Origin: Agrypnia vestita
Taxonomy: Eukaryota > Arthropoda > Insecta > Trichoptera > Phryganeidae
DNA: 64,000 nt
Direction of reading: 5' to 3'
NCBI GenBank assembly: GCA_016648135.1
Contig: JADDOH010002288.1
Span: 106,913-170,912, forward strand
Shown here: in pieces, positions 12,601 through 28,100 of the stretch
Layout of the letters: the number at the start of each line of letters is the position of its first letter
How positions within the stretch are numbered: position 1 is the first letter of the stretch
The notes under the pieces: model-generated
Databases searched by the model: none
The model's input: the letters and a program-made list of their open reading frames with translations, nothing else
What the model was told of the DNA's origin: nothing
Made by a program: the position numbers and the translations under genes

Positions 12601-15600
12601 TGATCGAACCTAATATCTATCGTGTCGATATTAATATTTCACTGATGATTTGACATTTCTTATAGAAAATTAAAGAAGACACTTTAGCTCGTATTCTTCT
12701 CGCTTCTATTTGCCAGCTTTACGGAGGAATGGGTTGGGCTGTAAGTTAACATGATTACCAGCAATTCACACCAGGCCACGGCCACACCGGTTTGCGTGTC
12801 GAGACCGTGGTACACAGTCTTGAACGATCCCCTGCCGACTTCTTTGTCGTACTTGAAGAACCTGAAAAAATGACACAACAATTTTAATATAAAAAAATTG
12901 AGAAAAATCTTTACGGAAAGATTAATATGTTTCCTGCAACCTATGCAATTTAATAAAAAAGAAAAGTATTAAATCATGCCTTAGTACAATCTCTCTTACA
13001 GTATGGCATTATTTGACGGGGGGGCGTGGGGTATATAAATCCAACCTATAGCCATTAATTATAAATAAATGATTTTCAAAGGAAGCAAACACTTGGTGGT
13101 GATACATTATAATTAAATAAATAATAATAACTTTGTTATATACCACTTATATTTATTAAAAATCCAACCGGGTTTCGCTACTACCGTAGCTTCTTCAGGG
13201 ATCTTAACAGACTAAACATACAAAAGTTATGCGCTTATATACTAGTGTGAAAGGTGGAAGGATTATCCATAAAAACGGAATAGGAAATAGATTAGATAAT
13301 TTAGAGGCATTAGAGATAAGAAAAGCCATTAATTTAAATCATAAAATAATTAATAATCAAATAAATTTGTCTTATAGTCCACTCTTAAATATGTTCCCTC
13401 TTAATAATAATATTCCCTGTATAATCCCACCCCCTACCCCCACTATTGGCACTCCGTCCTTCCACCTTTCACACTAGTATATAAGCGCATAACTTTTGTA
13501 TGTTTAGACAGTTAAGATCCCTGAAGAAGCTACGGTAGTAGCGAAACCCGGTTGGATTTTTAATAAATATAAGTGGTGTATAATAAAGTTATTATTTTTT
13601 ATTTAATTATAAATAAATGAATTATTATTAATATATATAAATTATAGAAGTCTCACAGAGACAACGTTATTTATAAGGGAAATGTATAAGGAAGTCTCTT
13701 CAGGGTTTATGACCTATGGTAAATATTGCATTTACAAAATTATTTTTCCGAATACAGGCAAAAAATGTACATTTTTAACAAAATTGACGGTTTTTTACAA
13801 GTCTTACAATTTTTGGTTAATTTCGCAATTTTCTACTTTACTTAACAAAGGATTTTTTTAAAAATAATTTTCTTAATTCAAGGACCACAAGTCTCACTTG
13901 CTATGCTTTACGAGTTTTACGATTTTTGGCTAATTTCGCAATTTTTTACTTAACAAAGGATTTTTTTAAAAATAATTTTCAATCAAATAAATAATATTTG
14001 CGCAAGAGGACCTTCCACAAGGAGACACGCCGATGGGTTCCTCCTCATCTTCCTTGTGCCCCTCCTCGCGGTCGAGCTTCTTCTGCAGTTCCAGCTTCTC
14101 CAGATCGTAGATCGGCCCGTACACCAGACCTGGACACACACGGACATAACATTTAGGCGTAAAGTAAATTGACGATACATTTGATTCGTACTCGAGAGAA
14201 AGGTGATTGGCGTTTGTGTTGATTGAACCCAGCTTGAACGAGTTGATAATCATGCCTAGCTAGGATAACAAATTTCCTTAGCTGGAGACGAGGTATGCGA
14301 AGTGTCTTTAAATCTTTAAATAATATCAAACCTTTATTTTTTCCACTCAAACAAACGCACAAGAGACGTGGAGATAATAATAACAATAATAAGCGCATAA
14401 TATGTATACGGCGCCATTTTCCTGAGTACTCACCTCAAGTGTGCTTCACACAAAAAAATTTTTTTACAAAACAACTTACTGGCTAAAACACATATTTACT
14501 ATTACGTATACACTGGATGACATGCAAAAATTGGAATTTACAGTTTAAACTTGAGTTGAGAATGCCAGTAAGAATTAGGTATTTTCACAGATTGCACAAT
14601 AGGAGTGTAAAATATTAGGTAGTGTTGTAACGGTCTGTGTAGGGGACACGAAGTAACAAAGTGTAGTCAGTATCCGTCAGATGTCATGTCAGTTGCTGTG
14701 AAATGACAGCTTATTGCATCAAATTTAGCCAAAAGCTTGGCGAATTTTTGGCGACAATGCTATGAGCATCTCACGAATAAAGGAGTAAAACAACCGCTTC
14801 AAAGATGGGCGCACATCAGTGGACAGAGAACCGTGACCCGATAGCCGAACCAACAATTTAATTGACGTGTCACAGTCTGAAAACTTGCGAAAAAGGTGAG
14901 GGTAAGCATTGGAGGGGTACACTCAAATTTGACCAAGGATTTAGGCTTGAAGAGTGTCCGCAAAATTCATGAAAAAAGCCTCTTAAAGAGATCCGATTTG
15001 AATCAAGAGAAGAGATACGCAGAAGCAATGGCCCAGCAGAACGCCACCCCAAAAGATGAGTTCCGGAAGTATTTCCAACAGTGGCAGGATCACTGGGAGA
15101 AGTGTGTGCATTACCAAGGAGACTACCTTGAAGGAGATCAGAGTAAGTACAGTATGTGTGATTAAATGCGTTTCTGCCGACCAATGGTTCGATATGTTTT
15201 AAAACACATCCCTTAGTTTTTAGAAGTCGGGTTAGTATTCATTCGGTCTAGATATAATGTTAAAAAATAATCTTCCAATGTTTCTAAAACAAAACTCACT
15301 GCATACTTCCAGTGCTCACGACGAACAATGGAATCTCAACAAAAGAAAGGTCAAAAAACTTGGCGTCGGGTGTCACGCAAAGAGACAGGAAAAAGAAACG
15401 TGTGGATAACAGAGCGAGAGGCAAGACAGCAGTCTAGGTAATGGAATATGCTTTTACGTACCTTTAAAGTCCGATGCGTCGGTCTGCCCCGCCTCGGCCG
15501 CAGCGGCTTCCACCGGGGCGGGCGAGTGCGCTCCCTGCAGCCCCTTCTCCTCTATCTCAATATTCTCTTCCTGAAATCACAACGCATTTCAATGTAATAA

Positions 15601-16146
15601 GCCGTCAGTCAAGAAGGGAACAATTAGAAATTTACACAATCACAAATCAAAACAAATCGAGCCAACACAAACTATTTATTTAAAGAGAGTCTCATTCAAA
15701 TAATTTTAGTTAAGGTTTCATATTTGTGTCACGCGGTACGTGAGGAAAAACATCATCCCCTCCGATTAATACTCGAGGGCAAGATAGAAGGAAGACGGGA
15801 AGTTGGTAAATGTCCTGGCTGCGCAACATCAGAGAGTGGACCGGAATGAGACAGGTGGAGGATTTATTCCGGGCAACGCAGGAATTTTAGCACAAGTGAT
15901 CACCAATATAGGGGAACATCACGAGGCACAAAAAAGAAGAAGAAAAGCAGTGGATGTTTTGACAAGTTGTTTTTTAAAGATTTTTTTTTATTTATCTATT
16001 GAATTTAACGGACATAGTCCAAAAAAAATAATACATAACATGAACAGCATTAAATACATCAGAATACAGGTTATGGCAATTTAAAAAAAAAGCAAGGTCA
16101 AATGAAAAGTAGTAACAAGATAGAGACAAGATCTGGACTATCTTTA

Positions 16147-16178
<32 letters not shown>

Positions 16179-19100
16179 AGAGATGCGAACACGGAATAAG
16201 TGTCACATCAATATTTTTACTATTTTCAAACTAAGCTAAACGCTTGTGCTATGAAAATAGGACTAACTTGCTAGTCTGGGCTGAGATTCGAACCCGCGAT
16301 CTTTGGATCACGAGGCGAGTGTCCTAACCACAAGACCAACAAGCTACTCAAAGCTAATCAAAGATTATTTGAATCTGGACAGACTTACATCGAAGAAGTC
16401 CAGATCCTGTCTTGAGTTTATAAGACGACACAACCGTGACATGGGAGCATGGAATCCATAATTAGTTCTACGATGGCTAAGGAACACCACTTTATTATTT
16501 CTGAGTCTACAGAAAGGGATATTGAATTTTATTTGGCCCAGTAGCGAAGGCACATCACTGTGGCCATTTAATATTTTGAGTATGGAGATCAAGCCAGTGT
16601 TTTAAAATTCATATTGCAGTCATTTGACATTAAGTACTGAAATAAAAGTGATATTTTATACGAACCATATGAATGTGTCGAGATACGATTCTTGACAGAG
16701 CATCTACGCTCGCTATCTCGCTGGAGCACAGCTGCTTACCACAGCATCTACTCCTGAAGATGTTGTGATATGAGGTCAGTGAAATGTCGAGAATCGTATA
16801 TCAACACAGCCATACAGTTCGTACAATATATCCGTTTTATTTTAATACTTAAGTTGTTTTTTCGCCCCAGATTAAGCAGGGAGAAGCAACAAAAATATGT
16901 ATGAAAACATAATGAGTATGGACTGGTTGACTCATGCGGAAGCAGCACAAGACAGGGGAATATGGAAGCACCTTGTCTTTGTCTTTGGGCCTCCGACCCT
17001 ACAAGGACAAGGGGATGAAGATGATGATGATGAAGTTGTTTTTTCTCCGTACATAGATATACTTAGCTCCATACCTATCACCCATAAACGGCATTAGAAA
17101 ATATAAAAAATATACATTGCAATCATGCATACTGCCAGTGATGACGTATGGATTGGAGACTACGGCCCTTACAAAGAAAAGTGTAGAAAAGCTCAAATGC
17201 ACGCAACGATCCATGGAGAGATTCATGCTTGGAGTAAGCCTAAGAGATGGAATTATAAATGACGAAATTAGGCGCAGAACTAGAGTAGTGGATATCACGG
17301 ATCATGTAGCGAAGCTAAAATGGCAATGGGTAGGACAGTTGCAAGGCAGGATGCTACAAGATGGCCTCCCAGAGTTCTGAAATGGAGACCTTGGGAGAAT
17401 AAAAGAGGCATCGGAAGACCTCAAAAGAGATGGGCCGATGATATAGCCGCTGTGGGGGGAAAGAAATGGCTACAATTAGCAAACAAAAAGGAAGGATGGA
17501 AAGAGAAGGAGAGTCCCATATCCAGCAGTGGAGAGACAAAGGCTGATGAAGAAGAAGATATATTGCAAAAATTCGGTATGTAAATTCTCACGTTTTACGA
17601 AACCATGTATCGTAATTTAATATTTATTAAAAATATATTACATACTTTTGGTACATAGCTGTGATGCACAACGTGATATCTAGATTAAGATTGGTTAACA
17701 CAAATTGCAAGGCTTACCAAGACGCCCTGAAGTTAATAACAAAATTGCTAATAATTCTAGAACGTCTTAATTATTTCAATCTTATCGCACTCATCACCAG
17801 CACATTCGTGCGCCCTTGAGACTAGGACACTAGCTAAGGAGAACGAGTGTCCACCTTTTTGAAAGGTAAATTGTAAGGTGTATAACCGAGCCGGCTTTAG
17901 AAAATGGATTTTAGCAAGACGCTACAACGATGAGCTCTGTACTCTGTTTAATGAGGTAAGCGTCTCAAGGTTTATAAAAACACGAGGATTTTGGCGGTTG
18001 GGGTCGCGGGAAGGATGACCGACAGCAGTCAAGCTTGCGAAGTCCAAAACAAAGATGGAGTGACGTCTTCAACACATATCTGTCTTAGAAATTCAGGATT
18101 GGGGAGAAATGCCTCAACGGAAGAATCAATTATTTGATTCAGATTATTTCGAGTTTGTCCCAATTTTTCAGAATACAGTACTGGATTTTGTCCCAGGGAC
18201 ATCATTAATCGAGATGCATTATAGATCCATATAATCAAGATAGATAGATATATTTACATCCCTGGGACAAAATCCAGTACTGTGTTCTGAAAAATTTCGA
18301 TAAAACTCAAAATGGCTCAGAGCTTACAACCTGTAGATCTGGCTTAAGTGATCATTCTACACAATGAAAGTTCACCAATTTCATTGTAAGAACATCCACA
18401 CATTATCAAATTTTTGAAAGTCCTATATATATATATGTTCGAAATCAAGAATCATTAATATACATATTTTTTTATTTTTTCAAGGGTCGCCTTTTTTCTA
18501 TTTCTATGTTCTCTGCTAGAGACATCTGTTTTTTTTCTCATTAACAAGTTAGTACCTATATATAGCTCTAGTAACTTGTATTGGTAGCTCTATATTTTAT
18601 TTTTTTGAAGAGGAGTTTTTTTTAACAATATTCCTTTTTACCTGTATATGATATTCTTTGGAATTATTAAACATATCCATCAGAATACGCCTGAAAATCA
18701 ATATTATCAATTTTTAATTCCTATCGTGCACCAGCATATATTTTTAAACAATATTTTTTATGAAAGTATGTGTTCTTAGAACACATACATATAAAATATT
18801 GTTTAGAAAAAAATTGATTTAAATAAAGCAAAAATACAACAATACCTTTCAACGTACAGAAATTTACAAAAATAAACAAACAAAAAAGAGTTTCACAAAT
18901 GTCACATTGCACAGAGTATTTGCATCATATTTCACTAGTGTTATTTTATTATGATGTTAATTTTGACGATGCAAATCTTCACAAAAACTCGCAGCGAAAT
19001 CACTGGAAACGATTCCATGTCACAGACAAAAACAACGGCACTTAAAATTTGATACGTCTTTATATATATTTTTTAATTATCGTGCGATTGTAAATAAACG

Positions 19101-22100
19101 ATAGTTTAATGTTTTTCATCACAACACATTTGACAAGTCCCCTCGTCGCAGATTGCCGACGACGCAGTGTCCTTTGACAGCGGGCAAAAACAGCCCATCT
19201 GTAGAGCAAGTCGGCCTAATTGGATAATCTTCCGGGCCATTATGTTGGGAATGGTAATAATACAAGTCCTGATTGCCCGGTGCGCGCAAGGCGGACCTTA
19301 TTGTCAGAGGGAGATTGATGCCACACCATTGGCTATTTTTGGCTCGGGCTTATTTTTGCATCGACAATTCGCAGAGCGCTAACAGTATAATGCGATAAGA
19401 CGCGTTTATTCCATCAACGTTTTATTGTTGTGAGAGCTCCAACGCTATATATATAACCAAACAACTGATCGTTTTCCCGCAAGGGCGGCGGAGAGGATAG
19501 AACGCCACACTCTTCTGTCTTGGCGCACCACTTTTATAAAGCTTCTCGTGCAGGCTCTTTGAGGCTTTTAACAGGGCCATCCTCCGATATTTTGTTTATC
19601 TGGCCAATCTTTCACGCATGCCCTCTGTCGGTTTGTTCCTGCTTCTTCTTCTACACTCGCCTCATATAGGGCGTCTCGTAGCTGGTAGCAAAAACTTCAG
19701 GGGAGTCTTCCTCAATCAATTTTCAATAGGAAATACTCTTTACACTTTGGTGTGAAATGTTGACAGTTACAGAGATAAGCGACATCAAAGTTTGCAATTT
19801 TTTTTATCAATATTTTTGACTTATTTTCTGTAAAATTTTGAAAAAAAATAACTACATTAACTTGAAAAATCTCAAAAATATATATTTTTCAAATTTCTAC
19901 AAGATTTTTATCATTTTATCAAAGTGAATTAATTTTTAATATTCAATATATATTGTTTTTCTTGATAGTCTAACGTTCTTCAAAATATAAGACAGAAATA
20001 TGTATTGAAAAAAAATGCGTTGCTTGTCTCCGTAATTTCACCCAAGTATGAAGAACATTTTGTATTCAAAATTGAATGAAGACACCTTTGAAGTTTTTGC
20101 TACTAGCTACGAGACACCCCGTATAATAAATGCGTAGTAAAAATCCAAGAGCCATACACAGTCCATAATGTTGCGACGTAACAATATCGCTCAGTGACAA
20201 CGTTTCCAGATTTTCACGGCCGTTCATCATCTTCAATATACAATTTTCTGGACTATTCTTCCGTGACTGTCATTGCAGGGCTCGTCATCGTCCAAACCTC
20301 GGCCAGAGAATCAGAGCATAATACCATAGTATACTCTACGCAAAAAATCTAAAAAATTTTAATAAGGGTGAGTTGAAATTAAATTTTTATTTACGTGAAT
20401 AACATGTGCACCACAACGAAGCATAAAACTGTAAAAATTCCAACTTATTATATAACTTTTGTTTACATTTAAATAAAAAAATACAGTTTATATACATTTA
20501 TAACTTCAATGATGGCTTGCATCATTTTGGCTGTACTTTTTTTCGATAATGCTCACAAAACTGGTTTAAAAATCATTTGGTGAATTCTAAAATTGCTTGT
20601 CATTTTGAAAAACTTTTTTTATGGAATACAGATGCATCATAACACTGAATGTAATAACAATGACAGACCAAATGATACTAAACAATAATAATAATAATAA
20701 CTGTGTGACTAATGATATCTGTCATTAGTGATAATGACAAAATGAAAGGTTGTGATTGGTTGATTGGAGAAAGTTGAGCATGCCACAGGGGGTAAAGAGT
20801 GAGACATAACAATGGTTTTAAAACCATAAATTATCATAAAGGGATACCATTTAAAAATAATAATATTTATTTATATTTGTTAAGTAGAAACTAACATTGA
20901 AAAGGTGGGTGACCATAATAAACCATCACCAGACATACACCAGCTTTGAAAAATTGTTTTTTTTTTTTTTAAATATGTGTTTCAAATAAAAGTATACCAA
21001 ATAAAAAAATACACAATTATAATCTGAGAGAAGAGTATCCATACACAGCAAAACCTTGTCATAATTCAACACACACAAGTCCAAAAATGTAAATTTCATA
21101 GTTGATTAACCCGGGTAATTTATAATTCAAATTTTTTTAACAAATAATGCATTTTTTTTTTTATCGCACACACCTGTGTGGGGTGTCCTTTATGTATTTC
21201 GTGGTACGACGGTGTGGAATCTACTTTCTCTATAAATTTTATGTCGCGATACCCAAAATCAGGGAATTCAGTTGGCCGCCTTGACAATTTTAGTTTGTGC
21301 TAATTCCTTGTACTTGAATGTGTTTAAAATTGCAGCTTTTTTTTCAAGCAATTTTTCAGTTAGTTTAAATTCCTATTTAATTCAATTCTTTTTTCCAATA
21401 ATTGTGTATGTGTTGTTCAAATGTTTAATTTTCTTTGGAAGAAGTTATTACTGACTTACCTTATTATTTCACATATTTTTGGGCAATTGTATTTCTAATA
21501 ATTGTGCGGTGTTGGACAGAGTCGGAAAAAAGGCGGAATCGAAAGTTAAAATCAAGTAAAGATTGAAGCCTTCTATAAATTTAAAGAACTAACTGTAGAA
21601 CATATCGATTATAGTCATACAAACTTGACTAAACGGAAGAAATAATTAAAATATTTTTTCACGAAAAAATAATTTGAGAACAACAAACATGCTAATATCG
21701 AGTACTTAATAGAAATGACGCAATCTTTGCAATTAGAATAATATACATTGCGTTTTCTATGTTTTTTACGAGTTTAGGAAATTTCGCAATCGCATCGCGA
21801 TTTTTAATTTGTTATTGGGAATTTTAAATTAGAAAGGTTCCACATAATTTGACATGTTTTTTTGGGTCTGTTAAACTCGAAATAACAAGGTAATACAAAA
21901 AGAGTTAGTTCACAATTCTTTACATATCATGAGTTGAAAATGTTGGCACATAAATTTGTAATATCATTAGTTACGGAGATAACTTCATAGTTTGCATTTT
22001 ATTTTCAATATTTTATCCAAAACATTGAACAATCATATAGAGAATATTATAAATTTATTTGCTTTGATACAAGTCAAATAAAATGATTAAAACCTCGATT

Positions 22101-25100
22101 AAAATGAAAAATTTCAGTTCAAACCTATGTGGACATTCATTAAAAAATTGTAAAAAATTTTTTTTTTGACAACAAAAAAATATATTAGATGTAATCGAAA
22201 TTAATTTAACTATGAACAATTGAACCCGGAATAATCAACATTCTACTTGTAATTTTATTATACAAATGTTGCGAAATAAAAAAATATACAATTTAAAAAT
22301 AGTTTTATTTCTCAAGACCTTGTTACATGATCTTGGTCACTTTAAATGATGTTGATTCAGTCCGTCTCCGCCGTTGGGCCGACGGCCAGTCCAGAATGCT
22401 GGAAAGCAATTTGTAGCCAACCACCCACGCAGGCATTATCATTATGATGATGGAATTAGTGCACGCACGGAGCATCCCGGGTAGCAATTGAATTTGTTTA
22501 CCAAACACCCGGGAGCTTTGACCTTCTAAGTTAATGTAAACAGCGCAGGAACAATAAAGGATCAGCCGCCGTTGAAGTTACCACATAATTGAGGTATGTA
22601 AATGAAATCACTTTTTTATTGAGGAGCTGCAGTTTTAGAACAAAGTTCTTGATATTTTTTAAGGGATTGCATTTTAGGGAGAGCGCAAAATTTAGGTACA
22701 AATTGGCTGATTTTTTACAAAGAGGTGATTAATTTTATTGGCATTTATGAAGGTACGTATTAACCGGTCGTGTGTCGGCCGTACGTAACGCGGAATATAC
22801 CCTGTCTGCTGCGCAATTTTGCACATGACTGCTGTTTTTTAGACACTTTTTTGTGATGGTTATATTCATGTAAAATTCAACAATAATCGCTAAGAAGTTG
22901 CAGTTTCTGATTCTTCAATATACAGACTTCAATAATTACTTATTCATTAATTATGAAAATAAGTAACGAAATTTACTGTCAGAAATTTTGGGTCCCTTGA
23001 ATTTGGAATTAACGAGGTTCTGATGTATTCAATACTTAAATGAATATACGTACCTACTGGCATGCGAAAAAATGCATACATGTATTTTCGTTTCTTTTTG
23101 GCATTTTGATGACAAATGCCACTGTCCATGACCATATTAGACTGTTCATTTTTTGTCCACAAGTTTAATAGAAATATAAAGAATTTCTTTAACGACTATA
23201 CTATAACACTTCACTTCAGACTTCAGATAGACTGCTAGTGACTAGAACTGTATTGTAAACTAATCAAATGATGAAATCAACTCTTCAAACATGAACACTG
23301 TAATAGCTTCTTCAAACACGAGGTAGACGGCCTTGCACAATGTCCAACACCATGCATTTAAACATTGCTTGTGGGGTCAAACGAAAGCGTGTATATATGT
23401 ACATAAGTAATAGATAAAAAAATAATACATCTACGAGTTTTACAATAATGACAGTAGTTGTAACCTGTTAAAAATTATGTACTTTTATTACATGTTTGAA
23501 ATTCAATTTTACATCAGTTAGTTGTTTTTATGTTTGGTGGTTTACAATTTTTCTCGTAGGTAATGGAAGAGTTTTCATAATTCAATTTTGAACAGAAGAC
23601 TTTCTTTACGCTTTGGGTGAAATGTCAACAGTGACATCAAAGTTTGAATATAATTTTTCAACATTTCTGACATGTATTTTGTAAAACGTTAGCCTATCAT
23701 GTAAGTAATTATTCTCCCCTATCTTATTTCACAATAAACCAATCCTTTCTTCTCTCCAGACGAGAATCCAATCAACAGAGTTAATTTTAGTGTCCAAGAA
23801 AATATAGATTTGTGTTGGCGGAGAAGATTTCTTGAATACCAGGGCAACTACAGGTCCGGATAAATTTTGAGTATCTCAATTACGTAATTTATTTTAATGT
23901 TGACAATTTTAATTTCTCGTGTCCATCTTCATAGCGCAGGTCTTTCAAAGCTCTTGGCGTTTTTGTGAATCGTGCCCTCTCTGTTGGATCTGTATCCTCA
24001 GCGAAATGTGGACTCCATATTTGGAAAGCATATTCCAGGAGAAGTGGCACAATGTTTTGTATATCTTTAACATCATGTCTGGTGTTAGGTTGCACAAAAA
24101 ATATATGTGTTGTTACGATGCAAAAAATGAACACAAAATAAGTTTTTTTAGTAAGTAATCTTTTTTAAACTAAAAAATATGTACATATTTATTTGGAATA
24201 TCATATTGAGGCTCGTAATACGGGCTTCCCAGGCAACTTTCCCCCGCTTTCTTCTTACCGGACAAAGCTAGGAAATGGTCTTTTGATTGTGGTCAACTTA
24301 TAGTTGTGTTATTGAATCGACTCTTTTAATGCATTCATTTAAAATCAGAAGTATTTTGAATTTGAATTTTTCAATTACTTCCAGGACCATATTGTCATTT
24401 TAGTATATAATACTTATAATTGTGTTATTGAATCGACTCTTTTGATGCATACATTCGAAATCAGAAGTATTTTGAATTTGAATTTTTCAAGTACTTCCAG
24501 GACCATATTGTCATTTTTGTAAATAATATACTACGTTAATTAGGAAAAATGATAATTCGCCAAAATAATTTTCACATCATTGCGCCGTAAATCAATAAAA
24601 ATATTTTAAAAATAAGATGCGCATTGTTTTTTTAAATATCATCTTAAAAATTCCAGTTTGAATTTCAGCGTGTTTTTTTAATAATTTCATTTGATTTACA
24701 TTAAAACACACAAATTTATAATATTCAATAAAGTTACTTTAATGAATATTAAAGAAGACGAGTCACAAACATTTTGTAATGTATCTGGACGGACATCTGT
24801 CTGAGCGTATGAAGGAGATAGAGAGAATGAATCTAGAGTCTTGCCATTTTCGAATTTAATGATCACGGCGCGAGTGCATAGCACGAGAATTTGGTCCAAC
24901 GTGCATCGATTAGTTATTCCACTCAGCATACGAAATCTCGATCCCAATCAACTCTATAGAGTACTCAAAGTGATGTCATTACATTCATACAATAAGTTGA
25001 AAAAGATAAACGGAAACGTACCAAGTCTTGTTCGGAGATGAAGGCATCGTCCTCCAGTCTGGCCACCAGCTTGTTGCCGCTGGCATCTAGGTCCGGCATC

Positions 25101-28100
25101 GGGGGCGGGGGCGGCGCCTGGCCCGAGCCCCGTCTCCGGAAACCGCTGACGTCGACTCCGCCAGCCTGAAAATAACGGTGATTTATTTCAGTATAAAGAA
25201 GACGTCTCTCATAAGCGGGGAGAGGTGTGATGCCTTTCGCCATCATGGTTAGAGTTGTGTATCTGTTTTGTAACTACAAATACTATTGCAATAAATAGTG
25301 ACGTGATCATCAAATTAGGTGAATTTTTAAAAGTAGTCAGTTTAATACTTCACCCGTCGATGAGAGATTCTGTTTCTCTCAAAACTTAAGCAGGGAAACA
25401 TAAAAATATTATTAAAACTTACGTAGAGCTAACATAGTTAATGTCCAATTTAATGAGTGTCATGAATAAACTCTAATTTAACGCCAAATCCATCAATAAT
25501 ATAGACACCGACATATTACGTGTGCATCTTATTTAATGTAAATCCTCTATCCAACTGCGGTCGCGTCATATCAGGAGATACGACGCGTCCCACGTCAAGG
25601 AGATACTATTTTCGATATAAAATTTAATTCAAGAACCCATTGGCTGAGAGGGTTATGTAACGGAAGAAAGAAATAGATAGAAGTGCCGTATTCTTTGTTC
25701 TCACACTGAAAGCTCGAAAAAACATAGAAATAAAAATCGATTGATAATTAAACGAGAAAAAAATGTTGATGTGTATAAAAACATTTGTGTTGTGTTTACA
25801 GTTCACCAGAAAGGATAAGATTAATGAAATTATATTATAAAATAAGTATTTGTGAGACTAAAAATTTCGTTGTAATGAATATTATTATGGTATTAAGCAG
25901 TTTTTTGCCTCTCTGTAAAATCTGTATTAAGTGGCTTTCGAGATATTGTTTTATTATGAGTAAATCTCTATCATAATGATAAAGTATAAATAAGTAAAAA
26001 AAGTATATAAAAAAACAAGAAACAAAAGACATTTCATTTCAATATTTTGACAGTTATACAATGCCCTGATGGAAAGGTTTTTCTGAAACATGTTGGTGGA
26101 ATTACTCATATAAAAGAAGTAGATATAAACAAATAATATAATCAATATTTTTTTTAAATGTCTATCTACAATGTTGCTGAATCAATTGAAAAAATAAATA
26201 AGTAATTGTTAATACATAAAGATATATTATAGATGTCTTTTTTTATGGGTATGAGTAGGTATGAAAGTCTTTGGTTGTTCATAGGGCTTACGGCTATCGT
26301 ACAGCTGGCTTAAGTGATCACTTTGCACAATGTTCACCATTTCCACCCATGATAGAATACCACGTCTATCAAATTTTTGGAAGTTGTATACATTTAAATT
26401 TTACAATCTGTTTCGTATATGTGCTGTAATAATCACTAGCGTGATTGGCATCCAAAGTTTTTTCATTCCCCTTAAATGACCACAGATGTCCCTGTGAAAA
26501 AATCCAATACTGTGTTCTGAAAAATATGGACAAACTCAAAATATTCCGTTTGATACATAATTCAGTGCTTTGAATGCAATAATTTCTAGTAGAGATATGT
26601 CCACCAAGGCAAGACTTGTGACTTAGTGTACGGAAGTGAAGTCTTGATCTAGTAGAAAGGGAAAGAAAGTAATAGAGTAAAGAATGAAATAATGTAAAGA
26701 CGAAGAATGTAAAGCCGATCTTGACATAGTAAAAAGAATTAAAAAATGTGGTTTGGGCATGTTGAGCGAATGAATTAGGAAAGAGTGTTAAGAAAGGTAT
26801 ACGATGGCATCAGAAAGAGAGGAAGACGCGGCGTGATCAGGTTGATCAGATGGTCCTGTCAGGAGAGAGTCCGATCAACAATTGTCGAGTCAATTGCGTG
26901 CGAAGATATGTGAATTTTGTGTCAGGACAGAAGAGTGTGGCGGTCTATCCTCTCTGACTACACCCATGGGGTGATGGTAATTAAGTAAAAAAAAAGTTAT
27001 GATTGAACTATAGGCAAAAGTCGGGGCTTCCTATGGGAACAATTCATTTGGTATTTATCCTTCGCTCGGGAACAAACTATGACGAATACTGAGGGTCCAC
27101 TGTCTATTAAAATCTGAATAGGTGAATTTCTGCTTAAATTTGACTTTATGAGTACTGAATAAAATATCTTGTCACCATTGTATGTGAGAATATTGCTAAT
27201 TTATTTCACCATAAAATTTTGAGGGGGGTGGGGGAGCTAAGCTATTTAAACAGAAAAAAAAGATTTTTTAAAATACATTTTTTACTGTATGTATTTTTAC
27301 TGTGAGTACATAATTTTTCACACGCAGCAGAAACATTCTTGACCCAATTCAGGGTCCAAAGGTATTTACGACTTCTAAAATATTACAGTACATCACATCA
27401 CACCTGACAATAAAGAATACAGATTATAATTTAGTTAACAGAAATAATATTTTTTAAATGCACGCCCTTTTCGGCATTTTGACCAGTGCACGTACCGCAA
27501 CGCTCGTCGACAGCGAGTTAAGCACGTCATAGTTGTTCTGCTGCGTACATATGATGGAAAGCGCCCCCGGCGCGTGGTGGTAATGGTGCTCCTGCATCTT
27601 GTGAGCGCCCGCTCCGCTGGCCGCCCCTTTCTTCATCAGGGGATCGGCCGTCGGCACAACGACCTGCAATCATTACAGGATATATCGATCGATTCAATTT
27701 CTAAAATGCATTTTTTTTAAAATATGTTTCAATATTTTAATATCAAACGTTACCAGGTTGCGAATCAAAGACCAATGAGAATACCATTAAAAAAATACTA
27801 AAACAAACCTTAAACTTTTCCTTTCCATGGACACCCTTGTCCTTGGTGCCGGCCGGTCCGTGGTGCTGATCCAGCAGATGGTGCTGGTTGTGGTGCGGCA
27901 CCACGTGGTGGTTTACGGGAGGCAGCTGGGAAATGTATCAAACGGATTAAAAATAATAATACAGTAAAACCCCGATGATTCGAAATACGTCCATAAACGA
28001 ACACACGAGTTCCAAAATGTTAATTTCACAGTAGGTTAACCCCGATAATTCGAAAACCCCGGTTGAAATCATTTTTAAACACTTGCGCTATAAATCGATA

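Larger units (their letters stand above)
13127..13597 (+). mobile_element. Penelope-like element relic with inverted pseudo-LTRs (family A)
   Basis: Left arm 13127-13262 and right arm 13459-13597 are near-perfect inverted copies, each holding a hammerhead fold. The centre encodes [20 protein letters not shown], then [15 protein letters not shown], a short tail like the C-terminus after the GIY-YIG domain of Penelope-like elements; a related tail occurs at 60.6 kb. 5' truncated, in Wnk intron 6. Confidence 0.75.

Noticed and set aside
16271..16343. A tRNA gene on the minus strand
   Set aside because: A and B boxes are present, but the anticodon stem does not pair and a body with an A tail follows, so it is a SINE.
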